A stretch of 64,000 nt of DNA from Candidatus Poribacteria bacterium. Lineage in GTDB: Bacteria; Poribacteria; WGA-4E; WGA-3G. This document shows, piece by piece, positions 16,600 to 25,776 of this stretch. Position 1 is the first letter of the stretch; each line of letters begins with the position of its first letter. The notes under the pieces were generated by a model, which saw only the letters and a list, made by a program, of their open reading frames with translations, was not told the DNA's origin and did not search any database. A program made the translations under genes and the position numbers. The stretch spans positions 1 to 64,000 of the forward strand of contig JAGFCA010000018.1 in NCBI GenBank assembly GCA_022394755.1. Reading direction: 5' to 3'.

Positions 16600-17649
16600 T
16601 TACCAATCTTTTCTGCCAACATAGAGACTTCGATTTTCCATTGGTAAGGAAACCCGTTGTCCACCGAGTCTATGTGATTCTATAATTCCCATCAAGGTTT
16701 CTTGGCTTCTTCTGGCAAGTTGGACAGGTCCTTTTGTTTCACGGTCTTCATCCAATGCTTCAGCAATATCGGTAATCCCCATAACTGTACCCGTAGCACG
16801 TGAAACTTCTGGAAACTGTACATCCTCGTAGAATGTGCCATCTTTCTTTCGGAATTGCACTTCACGACTGTTATTTTGGATACGTATTTTGCCACCTGAA
16901 CCACAGATTTCAAATTCAGGACCGGTTCCAGCAGTATTATACCCATGGACACCGTTTGAATAACGTATGTATCCACTGGTAATAGCGGGATCAACATTCA
17001 ACCTATTTCCATCCCAATCTGAATCCGAACAGGAAACAGTTCCTTGAACGAAGTCAACTTCAGGATCACCAGCCATAAAAAGGAGCATATCGGCAGCATG
17101 TGTTAATCCCCACAATGCAGAACTTGCACCATATTGTGCTATAGTGCATTGCACATTACCAATTTCTCCACCATCTATAAGTTCACGTACCTTCCTATAG
17201 ATCGGCATGAAACGACGTTGTGTTCCATAATTGAATTTAATCCCATACTTTTCAACAATATCAACCATTATGTCTGCTTCTTCCATTGAACAGCAAAGCG
17301 GTTTTTCGCAGTATATACCTTTTACGTTATTCTCTGCAGCAAACACTGTAATGTCAGCGTGTGGACCCGGACGTGTCGCAATACAAACGATATCAGGTTT
17401 CTCTTTTTCAATCATTTCTTGGTAATCAGTATATGCGCGTTCTGCACCGTATCGTTTTCGAATGGATTCAGCTTTATCTTCAAACACATCTGAAACAGCA
17501 ATTAGATTTGTTCTTTCACAAGCAACCGCAGCTGCAGCGTGAGAGAAGGGAAGCCAGATAAAATTGTCAGGACGGTTAGCAACTTCATCGTCAATCGTTG
17601 CCCCCATTCGTCCGCATCCGATAAGACATGCTTTATATGTTTGTGGCAT
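16600..17649 (-). CDS. Gfo/Idh/MocA family oxidoreductase
   Basis: 349 aa from ATG 17649, which has GAGGAG 8 nt upstream; a start further 5' is less well supported. NAD(P)-dependent sugar or cyclitol dehydrogenase fold. The N-terminal Rossmann motif is GCGRMG, the conserved EKP motif lies in GIYCEKPL, and the C-terminal beta-sheet domain has GTQRRFMPIYRKV and MLLFMAGDPEVDF. The substrate cannot be told from sequence. It is the last but one gene of the minus-strand block of oxygenases and hydrolase at 15.5-22.9 kb, separated from the hydrolase by 384 bp of repeat-bearing DNA. Confidence 0.9.
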   Translation of the reverse strand: MPQTYKACLIGCGRMGATIDDEVANRPDNFIWLPFSHAAAAVACERTNLIAVSDVFEDKAESIRKRYGAERAYTDYQEMIEKEKPDIVCIATRPGPHADITVFAAENNVKGIYCEKPLCCSMEEADIMVDIVEKYGIKFNYGTQRRFMPIYRKVRELIDGGEIGNVQCTIAQYGASSALWGLTHAADMLLFMAGDPEVDFVQGTVSCSDSDWDGNRLNVDPAITSGYIRYSNGVHGYNTAGTGPEFEICGSGGKIRIQNNSREVQFRKKDGTFYEDVQFPEVSRATGTVMGITDIAEALDEDRETKGPVQLARRSQETLMGIIESHRLGGQRVSLPMENRSLYVGRKDW

Positions 17650-18033
17650 TATATAGACTCCTCTATTCAACTTGTTATTTTACATATAGGCGGTATTTCC
17701 AGAACAAGCATACTTACTGAAAGTATAGTATCAAACGAATTGTCTAAAGTCAAGGTATATCTAATGTGAGTTTGATTAGACGTCTATAAACTTCAATTCT
17801 CCAAAAATCCTATTCCTATAGACTTGGTAGGTTTGGTTTCCTAACCGAACAGAATACAAAATCTGATTTATCATGCTCATGTTAAATCTAATATCCGTAA
17901 AGGTAGTTCCTATTTTCATGGCTGAAGACGATAGATTGAGATTTATAGAGTTTGAGAATCTAAAAACAAGAAATGCTGATACGGATTATTCCATACCAGC
18001 ATTAACATAAGAATTTATAGTTGTCAATGAAGC
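17650..18033. other. Intergenic region with a dispersed repeat copy
   Basis: Positions about 17763-17890 match two segments near 61816-61945 and 62813-62965: shared pieces such as GAGTTTGA, ACTTCAAT/CTCCA and CTGATTTAT. They include the hairpin GGTAGGTTTGGTTTCCTAACCGAAC. The sequence next to the start at 17649 should hold the promoter of the oxidoreductase gene. No gene seen. Confidence 0.5.
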
Positions 18034-19488
18034 CTATTCACCAGAATAAAGTTTTCCGAAATAAGGTCGAAAACCGTTAGGCCCTGGATACCCATTCCAG
18101 TATACAGGGTTTTCTGGAAAATCTGCTTCTCCACCACTTCGTAGCCAGGATATGAGACCAGGATCAGTTCCTCGACGTTCTATTTCATCTAAACCAGCTG
18201 CATGCAACTTAGCTACAATATCCTGATGTTGATCTTGTATATATTCTAATTCACCCAGTCGGACAAGTTTAGAATTTTCCGGTTTTGCAGTCAATTCTAA
18301 ACTCCATTCTTGGTCAAAGACAGTAAACAGGATAGCGTTATCCCGCTGAGAGGCTTGTTGCCATCTTTCAATACTTCCACCAGATAATGCAACCTCCCTT
18401 TCACCCGATTTCCCTTCACGCGCAGGTGTAAGAAAATCGTACCCTTCTAATCCATCAGGACGATCTTCATCAAGAATACTCATTATAGTAGGAAAGAAAT
18501 CTTGGGGTTGAACAATCGCGTTACTTCTACCTGTATCCCCATCTGGTAAACGTACAAAGAGAGGCACATGTCCCTCCTGTTCACGCACAGGTTGTCCTTT
18601 ACCAAACGAACCACGATCAGCAACATTTGTACCATGGTCGCCTGTGAGTATAACAGCAGTAGTCTTATCTAAACCAGTTGATTCAAGTGCATCTAAGAAT
18701 TGTCCGAAGCAGTGATCCATCCAAGTTAATTTAGCTGCATATTGGTCTTTTATATGTTGGATTGCTTCATCTGATAAATTAGGGTTATTTCTTCCACCAA
18801 GACTTCGCGGGTCAATACCACCATCATAGCCAGGACGTTTATCATATTTCTTCATGAATTCGGGGGGTGCGTCCCACGGTTCGTGGGGATCAAAACAGTC
18901 TATCCAAAGAAAGAAATTCTCTCTTTTGGCATTGTCTTTTAAAAACTGAGCAGCAGTGTTAAACAGTTTAGCGCAGTTCCAATCTTCAAGTTTTTTACGA
19001 TTTCTGTTGGCACGAGCATAGCTGCGTAACATATTCGATTGTGCAGCTTTGTCGTCAAGACAATCAAATATCTCTTCTTTTCTCCAATTCTCTGGAACGG
19101 GGTCAGTATCCATAATCCAATCTCGATCAACTTCTGCCCCTCTGACGAATGTCCATGCATGGAATGGCCAATCAAAGTTATGGCCACCGTTCACAAGATG
19201 CGGTGTATCGTGAATTAATTGTGTTGCATACCCGTTCTGTGCCAGAGTCCATGGTATTGTTTGTCTTTCATGTCTGAGTGGTTTCCATGAGTGAAATGGA
19301 GCACCATATTGTCCAGTGATGACATCAGTTCGATATGGGATAGTGGGAAAACTGGCACAGAAGGCACGATCAAATGCCCAAGACTTAGAGGCAAAGTTAT
19401 CAAAATGTGGGGTTTCTATCCAATCATTTCCATTGGCACCTATATAATCATAGCGTAATGTATCTATTACAATGTAGGCAATATTCAT
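18034..19488 (-). CDS. Sulfatase-fold hydrolase with Thr at the nucleophile position
   Basis: 484 aa, alkaline phosphatase superfamily, sulfatase-like. Metal sites are visible: Asp9 in VIDTLRYD, and DH in LTGDHGTNVADRG. The canonical sulfatase signature C/S-x-P-S-R is replaced here by Thr49-Ile-Pro-Tyr-Arg53, followed by TDVITG. Formylglycine cannot form on Thr. In this superfamily a Thr nucleophile is typical of nucleotide pyrophosphatase/phosphodiesterases, so a phosphodiester, phosphonate or other ester is a more likely substrate than a sulfate ester. No signal peptide, so it appears cytosolic. It lies 71 nt downstream of the PhyH gene at 19560 on the same strand. Confidence 0.88.
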   Translation of the reverse strand: MNIAYIVIDTLRYDYIGANGNDWIETPHFDNFASKSWAFDRAFCASFPTIPYRTDVITGQYGAPFHSWKPLRHERQTIPWTLAQNGYATQLIHDTPHLVNGGHNFDWPFHAWTFVRGAEVDRDWIMDTDPVPENWRKEEIFDCLDDKAAQSNMLRSYARANRNRKKLEDWNCAKLFNTAAQFLKDNAKRENFFLWIDCFDPHEPWDAPPEFMKKYDKRPGYDGGIDPRSLGGRNNPNLSDEAIQHIKDQYAAKLTWMDHCFGQFLDALESTGLDKTTAVILTGDHGTNVADRGSFGKGQPVREQEGHVPLFVRLPDGDTGRSNAIVQPQDFFPTIMSILDEDRPDGLEGYDFLTPAREGKSGEREVALSGGSIERWQQASQRDNAILFTVFDQEWSLELTAKPENSKLVRLGELEYIQDQHQDIVAKLHAAGLDEIERRGTDPGLISWLRSGGEADFPENPVYWNGYPGPNGFRPYFGKLYSGE

Positions 19489-19559
19489 ATAATATCTCCG
19501 TTTAGATCAAAAAATTGTTTGTTTATGATGGTTGGCACATGTATCAGCAGATTGATAGA

Positions 19560-20306
19560 TTACCACTTCGGAATTGCACCGAGTAATAGTTTTTGTTTAG
19601 GTGTTCCTTCCTCTCGTAGCTTAGTAACGCGAGGTCCATTAAAGGGTTCTCGTGATTTCATCCATGCATTCTGATAACACATCAAACAAACGCGCCGTCG
19701 TTGAGAAGAGGTGTTTGCTGCCCCACGATGCCACGTCCATCCATCAAACATGACTGCTTGTCCTGGAGAAACCAAAACCCGTAATTCATCGGGAAGTTCC
19801 ACGGGTGTTGGCGGTGGTCGAAACAGTGCTCTATGACTACCGGGTTGTACTACCGTTGGTCCAGATTCGTCTGTTATCTCGTCAAGATAATAACCACAGT
19901 TAATTTGAGCTGGAAGACTTCCGTATGGCGTTCCATGAGGGTCGACGGGCCAAGGACCATCACGATGCCAACCCTGATCAGGTGTGCCGGGTTCAGTGAT
20001 ACGAGCAGTCGCACTATGAAGTTGGACACATGTGCCTAATATCGCTTCCATTCGTTTCATGACAGGAGGATTATCAAGGAGAAATGCGAATCTATCATCT
20101 TCCTCAAGCAGTTCACCAATGAATTGACTTTTTTCACGACGTTCGTAACTTTCATCAAGGGCATTGCGTAGATCTTCAATCTGTTCTGGTGTCGCAGCAT
20201 CATTCACTACAAGGTATCCCCACTTCAGGAAGAAATTTACCTCCTGTTGCAATACTGGATCAGGATCTATATTTAATTTTGGAGGTACCACAGGTCCTTC
20301 AGCCAT
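19560..20306 (-). CDS. PhyH-family Fe(II)/2-oxoglutarate oxygenase
   Basis: 248 aa, phytanoyl-CoA dioxygenase family. The iron triad is intact: His-Arg-Asp in QGWHRDGPW and the distal His in WTWHRGAANTS, with an Arg-rich strand just after (QRRRV) for the 2-oxoglutarate carboxylate. The PGSHR motif is also present. It should hydroxylate an unknown small molecule in the cytosol. Its start lies 3 nt after the end of another PhyH gene (20310), so the two are translated from one message. Confidence 0.92.
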   Translation of the reverse strand: MAEGPVVPPKLNIDPDPVLQQEVNFFLKWGYLVVNDAATPEQIEDLRNALDESYERREKSQFIGELLEEDDRFAFLLDNPPVMKRMEAILGTCVQLHSATARITEPGTPDQGWHRDGPWPVDPHGTPYGSLPAQINCGYYLDEITDESGPTVVQPGSHRALFRPPPTPVELPDELRVLVSPGQAVMFDGWTWHRGAANTSSQRRRVCLMCYQNAWMKSREPFNGPRVTKLREEGTPKQKLLLGAIPKW

Positions 20307-20309
20307 CTT

Positions 20310-21134
20310 TTATGCCTCCTTTATTGCATCACGATCCGCATTTGCCCACTCTTCCCATCGTTCTTCATCGGAAGAGAGGAAACCGGAATTACATCTGGGT
20401 TGAAGCTGTTCGTCAACACCGAGTAACCGCATATGTTGATGATTATTTGCTGCTTTTGCTTGTTCAATGAGATCTTGGGTGTGTGGTCCAGTATGATGAT
20501 CGGTGTGTTTTAACCATGTTAGGTTGTAATAGATGCTAAAGAAATATCGTAACTGACCTGATGTGTTGGGAGTCCCTGAATGAATGAGACCATTATGTGT
20601 GACAACGACATCCCCTGCCTTCATGTGAATTATGGTCTCATCAGGGTGGGGTATACCCCGACCATCCGGTTCGATTGTAATTGGCTTTCGGTGAGATCCA
20701 ACAATTACACGAAGTGGTCCGTATTCATCTGTAAGATCTTGTAAATACGAAATTGCGTTGATGGCATTTGGTCGATGGTATTCATCGGTATACGGAACAT
20801 GTGCCCATCTGTCACGATGCCATCCAGATACCCTACCCTCTGCTTTTTCGGGTTCCATTGATGGAAAAGCAGCAAGTGTAAGGTTGTCTAATTGGACAAA
20901 TGGTCCCATAACTTTCTCAAGAAACTCCAGTATAGTTGGATTAGCGACCGCTTCCCACATAATATCAGGCGCTAATTCAAGTGTATTTGCAAACCATGTT
21001 TGACCATTATGTTCTGCAGAGAGTTCTTTATATTTCTCACGCCAGATTTGCATTTGTGTTTCGTCAAATAGTTTTTCAAAAATTGTGAAACCATCTCGTT
21101 TATAGGCTTCATATCGTTCTTCTATTGTTGACAT
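20310..21134 (-). CDS. PhyH-family Fe(II)/2-oxoglutarate oxygenase
   Basis: 274 aa. The intact facial triad is His-Arg-Asp in SGWHRDRW plus the distal His in HNGLIHSGTPNTSGQLRYFF, where the following Arg would bind 2-oxoglutarate. The N-terminus (YKRDGFTIFEKLFDE) is the usual PhyH opening. It is 3 nt upstream of the PhyH gene at 19560 and 55 nt downstream of the Gfo/Idh gene at 21190. Two oxygenases in tandem with a dehydrogenase suggest sequential oxidation of one compound; the substrate is unknown. Confidence 0.92.
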   Translation of the reverse strand: MSTIEERYEAYKRDGFTIFEKLFDETQMQIWREKYKELSAEHNGQTWFANTLELAPDIMWEAVANPTILEFLEKVMGPFVQLDNLTLAAFPSMEPEKAEGRVSGWHRDRWAHVPYTDEYHRPNAINAISYLQDLTDEYGPLRVIVGSHRKPITIEPDGRGIPHPDETIIHMKAGDVVVTHNGLIHSGTPNTSGQLRYFFSIYYNLTWLKHTDHHTGPHTQDLIEQAKAANNHQHMRLLGVDEQLQPRCNSGFLSSDEERWEEWANADRDAIKEA

Positions 21135-21189
21135 TGTCTTTCCTAAGTTATATAAGATGTGTATTTACTTTATTTCATAAGAGAGCATT

Positions 21190-22137
21190 TTACCGTAGGC
21201 CGTCAAGGATGTCATCCGCAAGTTGCATAGTCTTAACAGCTTCGTCAAGATTTGCAGCAGGAAATGATACTGGGGTATTAGATTTGACGCAATCAAGGAA
21301 ATATCTATCTTGCTCTACAGTTCCACCACTACCGGGGTCAGTAAGTTCATGTTTAGTTCCGTCGCTGAAAACATTGCCCCGTGAAACACCTTCAAGGTAG
21401 GCAGAGATGTTTTTCCCATGTATCTCATATCTTTCAAGACGTGCATCCGTGGTATAGTTTGCAATATGTTGAGCAACACAACCGTTCTCAAAAAGTATTA
21501 ATGCAGCATGAACATCTTTATACTTAGATATAGTGCGTTGAACAACACTATGAACTTCCTTTACATCTGCTTCAGCTAAGTATCGGATTGTATCTAAAGC
21601 GTGTATCGGGGTTTCAAGGAACATGTTATCCATAAGATGTTCAGGGAACTTACCTGACTGTGCAAGACTGGTGATACTTTTATGGAATTCACCTACTAAT
21701 TGCGTGATATTGCCACGTTCCTTTACCATCTTTTTTGCTTGTACAATTATTGGGTGAAACCTACGGTTCCAACCTACCATCCCTTTAGCACCAGTTTTTT
21801 TAGCAGTATCTCTTAGGTTAATAGTTTCAGAAGCGCTCATTCCTGGTGGCTTTTCAAGTAAAGTGTTAATTCCTCGTTCAAAGCAAGGCAGTGCTGCTTC
21901 TCCGTTCAAATGCGCAGGAGTAGCAACGAAAATTGCATCAAGGGATTCATTATCCAACATTCCTTCAATCGTATCATAACGTTTTGAAATGTTGAATGAA
22001 TCACCAGCGTTATTTCGTGCCCCTTCAATCGGATCACATATAGCAATTATATCCGTATCATCAAAAGCAGATAGGATTTTCAGATGACCACGTCCACGAC
22101 TACCACAACCAATTACTGCGATTCTCAGGTTTGCCAT
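21190..22137 (-). CDS. Gfo/Idh/MocA family oxidoreductase
   Basis: 315 aa from ATG 22137, with GGAG 6 nt upstream. An in-frame ATG four codons earlier overlaps the stop of the preceding gene (TAATG), so translational coupling with the PhyH gene at 22149 is likely either way. The Rossmann motif is GCGSRGRGH and the EKP motif lies in LLEKPPGMS. The catalytic-domain segment HALDTIRYLAEADVKEV is typical. NAD(P)-dependent dehydrogenase of an unknown sugar or polyol, in an operon with PhyH oxygenases. Confidence 0.9.
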   Translation of the reverse strand: MANLRIAVIGCGSRGRGHLKILSAFDDTDIIAICDPIEGARNNAGDSFNISKRYDTIEGMLDNESLDAIFVATPAHLNGEAALPCFERGINTLLEKPPGMSASETINLRDTAKKTGAKGMVGWNRRFHPIIVQAKKMVKERGNITQLVGEFHKSITSLAQSGKFPEHLMDNMFLETPIHALDTIRYLAEADVKEVHSVVQRTISKYKDVHAALILFENGCVAQHIANYTTDARLERYEIHGKNISAYLEGVSRGNVFSDGTKHELTDPGSGGTVEQDRYFLDCVKSNTPVSFPAANLDEAVKTMQLADDILDGLR

Positions 22138-22148
22138 ATTCAACTCCA

Positions 22149-22937
22149 TTATCGTCTAATATGTGGTGCTTCCATGACTTCACGCTGGTCTGGTGTCATT
22201 TCTTCAATATAGTCAGGATATACAACAGTATGTGCTCCGGTCCCATAGGATTGGAAGCCGGGACTGAACTTATATAGTAAGGCGCGACGTTGGTGTGAGG
22301 CAGTCCAAGGAAGTGTGCCGTGGGTTAATGTCTCAGTAAAAATCACTGCATCACCCTTCTTAACATTCACTTCTTCTACCAAGTTCTGATATTGTTCGTA
22401 CCTTCTCATACTGCTGGGACAAGGCAGGTTGGCTTTATGACTTCCTGGAATTATCGCTAAGCCACCATCCCCAGGACCTTCATCAGCCAGCATATATTCA
22501 ACTACGGTAAGTCCAGTATAAATTCGCCCGTATTTGAAGAAGTAGGCTTCAGAAAAATTAGGTCTTTCAATACCTCCTCCATGAAGTGTGCCACCTTCTG
22601 TTCCCTTCTCCATGGCGATTAATCCAGGACCGTGGTCAAGTCTATATTTTTTCCCTAAGATTTCTTCAAGATGGGGTCTTATATTTGGATGGATTAGTAG
22701 CTCTCGAAAAGGTTCACACCAAGGTTTTTCCCATGCCAACATACCCCCCATATCCATACGATGAGCGGTGCCGGAGAGTGCTTCTGAACCACCTGCTAAC
22801 GAACTGTCGCGTTCTCTGAGTGCTTCTATATGGTGGTCAATAGCTGTATTACACTGGTCTACCTCTTCTGTTGAGAGTGCGTTTTCTACAATTAGATATC
22901 CCGTCAAGTCAAAAATGTATTTTTGGTCTTCATTCAT
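22149..22937 (-). CDS. PhyH-family protein with HxG in place of HxD
   Basis: 262 aa, clear PhyH family by its N-terminus (FDLTGYLIVENALS), PGSHKANLPCP and the distal His206 (LTHGTLPW), with Arg217/218 for 2-oxoglutarate. The proximal metal motif reads LHGGG: His119-Gly120-Gly121, so the iron-binding carboxylate of HxD/E is missing. HxG/A is what Fe/2-oxoglutarate halogenases such as SyrB2 and WelO5 use, leaving a site for halide. Loss of activity or use of another acid ligand is also possible. A paralogue with the same change lies at 44569-45315. It is the first gene of the minus-strand block. Confidence 0.9.
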   Translation of the reverse strand: MNEDQKYIFDLTGYLIVENALSTEEVDQCNTAIDHHIEALRERDSSLAGGSEALSGTAHRMDMGGMLAWEKPWCEPFRELLIHPNIRPHLEEILGKKYRLDHGPGLIAMEKGTEGGTLHGGGIERPNFSEAYFFKYGRIYTGLTVVEYMLADEGPGDGGLAIIPGSHKANLPCPSSMRRYEQYQNLVEEVNVKKGDAVIFTETLTHGTLPWTASHQRRALLYKFSPGFQSYGTGAHTVVYPDYIEEMTPDQREVMEAPHIRR

Positions 22938-24411
22938 TGGTGATATCTCCTTATCTGGTGTAGAATAGAGTTATTATAATAGGAACTTTTTCATATTACC
23001 AACCACTATAAAGTGTGTCAAGAAAAAAGCAGGATTATTTAGTTTTCGGTATTTTATGCAATTATATTCACATTCGTGAATGCTCTTGTAGGTTGGGTAG
23101 AGCAAAGCGAAACCCAACATGTATTGTTCTTGTTAGGCATTTTCTATCTTAATCCAAGATGCAAGAAATACACTATGTAACACACGTCAATAGAATATTC
23201 GTAAAACTAAATAGACGTAAGAAAAAAGGGTGTGTAAACTTTTTGGCACTTTACAACAGTGTTTTTTATACAACTATAGTTTGGGAAATTTCAGAGAGGA
23301 TACAACCAAATTTCAAAGTGTCATGGCATTTTCGACATTTTACTCCCGAGAATCTAATTCCAAAAAAGATTTTTGGAGAATATAAGGGTGGCCGCTGTGT
23401 ACGCCCGGGGAATGTCCAACAGCGTTCATACCGTTGATTCTTGATTCTGATTCCTGATTCGAGCGGTGAAATGTTTGTAGAAACGGCATGTTGGAACAGA
23501 GAATAAGCCCATCGGGGCGAAATGTGTGAAATCCTATTCAGATTCGAGCATCAAACAATAAATGGTGCAAGACCGCTTCTCAGCGTAATCCTGTATCATC
23601 CGAGATTCAGAAAAGAAAACCATCACCACCCAAAGCCTTATTCTCCGTGTAATCAGTGTAATCAGTGTAATCAGTGTAATCCGAGATTCTGACATAAGGG
23701 ACAATAGCAGTCGACTATCAGCGTTTCAGACAACAACATGCATAATACAAAAAAATAAATTGAAGAAAATAAATGACAAAGCAACTTATATCATATAAAT
23801 ATACGTTACAATAACATATAGAGAAATAACATAATACATAGTAGTAAAACAGAGTGTATTATAATCTAATCCAATAATCTGATTTTTCAGGAGTGAATCT
23901 GCCGATAAAAATCATGTAATGAGAATATTAATAGTAAAAACAGAATCATCGCCAATCAAGGAAAACTACAAAATTGTTACTTTTTTCAAATTTTAGAATT
24001 AGAGGTTTAATTCGCTACAAACCCAGACAGGGACTAATAGGAAAGGCGGTGTAATACCGAGATACAATCCTACACTTTGTAGGAAAAGTGTAACATTTTC
24101 TCACACATCAAATAAAATGTACTAAGATGGAAAAACGAAAAATCATCTTAATAATGTAGCAGCTTAAATTCAATACTACTGTAAACTGTATACTGAAAAC
24201 ATATAACTGTAATCTGTAAAATATACACATGGAAAATACGATATTTATGTCAAAAACTTTACATACCCGATTGATTCTCAATATTCTATTTAAAGTTGGT
24301 CTAATTCAATATTTTTTGATTACTTGACACAGACAATCTGTTCATTACAATACGTACTATCGAAAATAGGGATTATATTGTAATTTTATAAATTTGCAGT
24401 AAGGATATTAT
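22938..24411. other. Long intergenic repeat mosaic
   Basis: No convincing gene in 1.47 kb. From left: a GTAGGTTGGGT..ACCCAAC hairpin near 23090-23120; the element with GGGTGTGTAAA ends at 23228-24268; and, nested in it, a lone left end of the other family (CTATAGTTTGGGA near 23274). Stem-loop modules lie near 23405-23520, a short ATCAGTGTA tandem near 23650-23680, and the long non-coding block shared with 62 kb. The last 100 bases precede the SOD-like gene, with TTGACA near 24325. Confidence 0.6.
23228..24268. repeat. Non-coding element with GGGTGTGTAAA inverted ends (about 1.04 kb)
   Basis: Starts GGGTGTGTAAACTTTTTGG and finishes CAAAAACTTTACATACCC, an inverted pair. The right-hand 0.75 kb (about 23515-24268) is collinear with 62078-62811, with long exact stretches such as GACAAAGCAACT and CAAATTTTAGAATTAGAGG. 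It includes a perfect stem-loop TCCTAC-acttt-GTAGGA near 24069-24085. No open reading frame explains the conservation. The element may be a non-autonomous mobile unit or carry a conserved RNA. Confidence 0.65.
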
Positions 24412-25584
24412 ATGACATTTAAAAATAGTTGGTGTCTTGGATTAATCGTATTGACAGTTTTAATTTATATGGGATGTGAGAAGATACCGACAGAGGTAAT
24501 AACCACTACACCTCAAAATAAAATAGCATTAGCTAATATCACAGCGTTAGACGGAAGCAGTTTGACGGGTACAGCAAATTTTATTGAGATAAGGGATATG
24601 TTACAGGTTGCAATTGAAATACATAATGCAACCCCAGGTTTACATGCAGCTCATCTCCATATAGGTAAAGATTGTAGCGATGTTGGACCGCATTGGCATC
24701 CAATGGATATCTCTGCTGGAACTGCTGGTATATCTGTTGCTGATGCTACTCTTGATATACCACCAATTGGGGTTGGAGAAATAGGGAATATCTATGTAAA
24801 TAAAAATGGGAGTGGTGTATTAGAATTTACAACCCCATTTTGGACAATTGGTGGTGATCCAAGCACAAATATACTTGATAAATTGATACTGATACATGAA
24901 ACTGGAGATACATTTCAAATAAACCCTCATAATGGAAACACTGGTACACATACCCAGATACAAGGTGAGACGGTTGATGTTATTCCTCAGGATACACATA
25001 ACTGTACGTTGGCAGTGCTTGCACAACACATAGATTTGCAATCGGTTGATCACCATCTTCCTGGTCAAGATTTCAGTCCTCATAGTCATAATTTATTAGA
25101 GTTGCTATTAAATTGTTTCTTGAGTCCTGAACAGTTAGTTGACCCAAGTATACTAATTACAATTCCATTTGAGGGTACAGTAGCATATAAATCATTCTTA
25201 AATATCCAACATAAGACCTTAGGAACATACCATGCTTTTTTTATTGATCAAGGACTACCAGTAGATTCCGATTTCTTTATGAATCAATTTAAGCAGATAA
25301 TTCTATCAGGATCACCAGAGGATCTTGAAGAAGAGATGAAGAATCGATTGAGACACTTCTATATTATATCTGGAGTGGATTTAGAAAAACCTAATGTCAC
25401 TATGGAATTTAATGTGCTTATGACGAATTTTTTGGATGATCGTACAACAGCATGGGTATTGGGTTATTTCCAGGGTGATGATGTGGCGTTTAGAGAATGG
25501 ATATTTTCTACAGTAAAAGCTTTCGGAGTAAGACCTGGTGCAGGTTCTCGTATTGGTTGTGGTGTGATTGAGTTGGTGGAGTAG
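24412..25584 (+). CDS. Cu/Zn superoxide dismutase-like lipoprotein with a large insertion
   Basis: 390 aa lipoprotein (lipobox YMGC, Cys22). Residues 37-178 look like a diverged SodC domain: PGLHAAHLHIGKDC matches the HxH copper loop, and GPHWHP, GEIGNIYVNKNG, ILIHETGD and NPHNGNTG follow in SodC order. The copper ligands His81, His83, His94 and His162 appear kept. The zinc His pair appears lost, and the zinc Asp is replaced by Glu123. The closing SodC strand GxRIxCGVI, which normally follows NxGN(S/A)G at once, appears only at residues 378-386, after about 190 inserted residues. Cys88 and Cys383 could still form the SOD disulfide. Probably periplasmic; activity unproven. Confidence 0.7.
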   Translation: MTFKNSWCLGLIVLTVLIYMGCEKIPTEVITTTPQNKIALANITALDGSSLTGTANFIEIRDMLQVAIEIHNATPGLHAAHLHIGKDCSDVGPHWHPMDISAGTAGISVADATLDIPPIGVGEIGNIYVNKNGSGVLEFTTPFWTIGGDPSTNILDKLILIHETGDTFQINPHNGNTGTHTQIQGETVDVIPQDTHNCTLAVLAQHIDLQSVDHHLPGQDFSPHSHNLLELLLNCFLSPEQLVDPSILITIPFEGTVAYKSFLNIQHKTLGTYHAFFIDQGLPVDSDFFMNQFKQIILSGSPEDLEEEMKNRLRHFYIISGVDLEKPNVTMEFNVLMTNFLDDRTTAWVLGYFQGDDVAFREWIFSTVKAFGVRPGAGSRIGCGVIELVE

Positions 25585-25776
25585 ATGTTTTTAGACGTTA
25601 TTAGGCAAATGAGAAGCTTTATATAAATCCAAAATTACTAAAACCTAATTTTTTGATATATTGTATGGAATAAAACGATATTCATTTTAATGACATTTTA
25701 GTGTTGGTGTTTGTTATACATAGTCCTACAATATTTCTTGAATTTCGCACATAATTACGATAATATATCACCTGAA

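Noticed and set aside
23159..23437. Open frame of 92 codons
   Set aside because: It lies across the ends of repeat elements, has no ribosome site, and its sequence is explained by the repeats.
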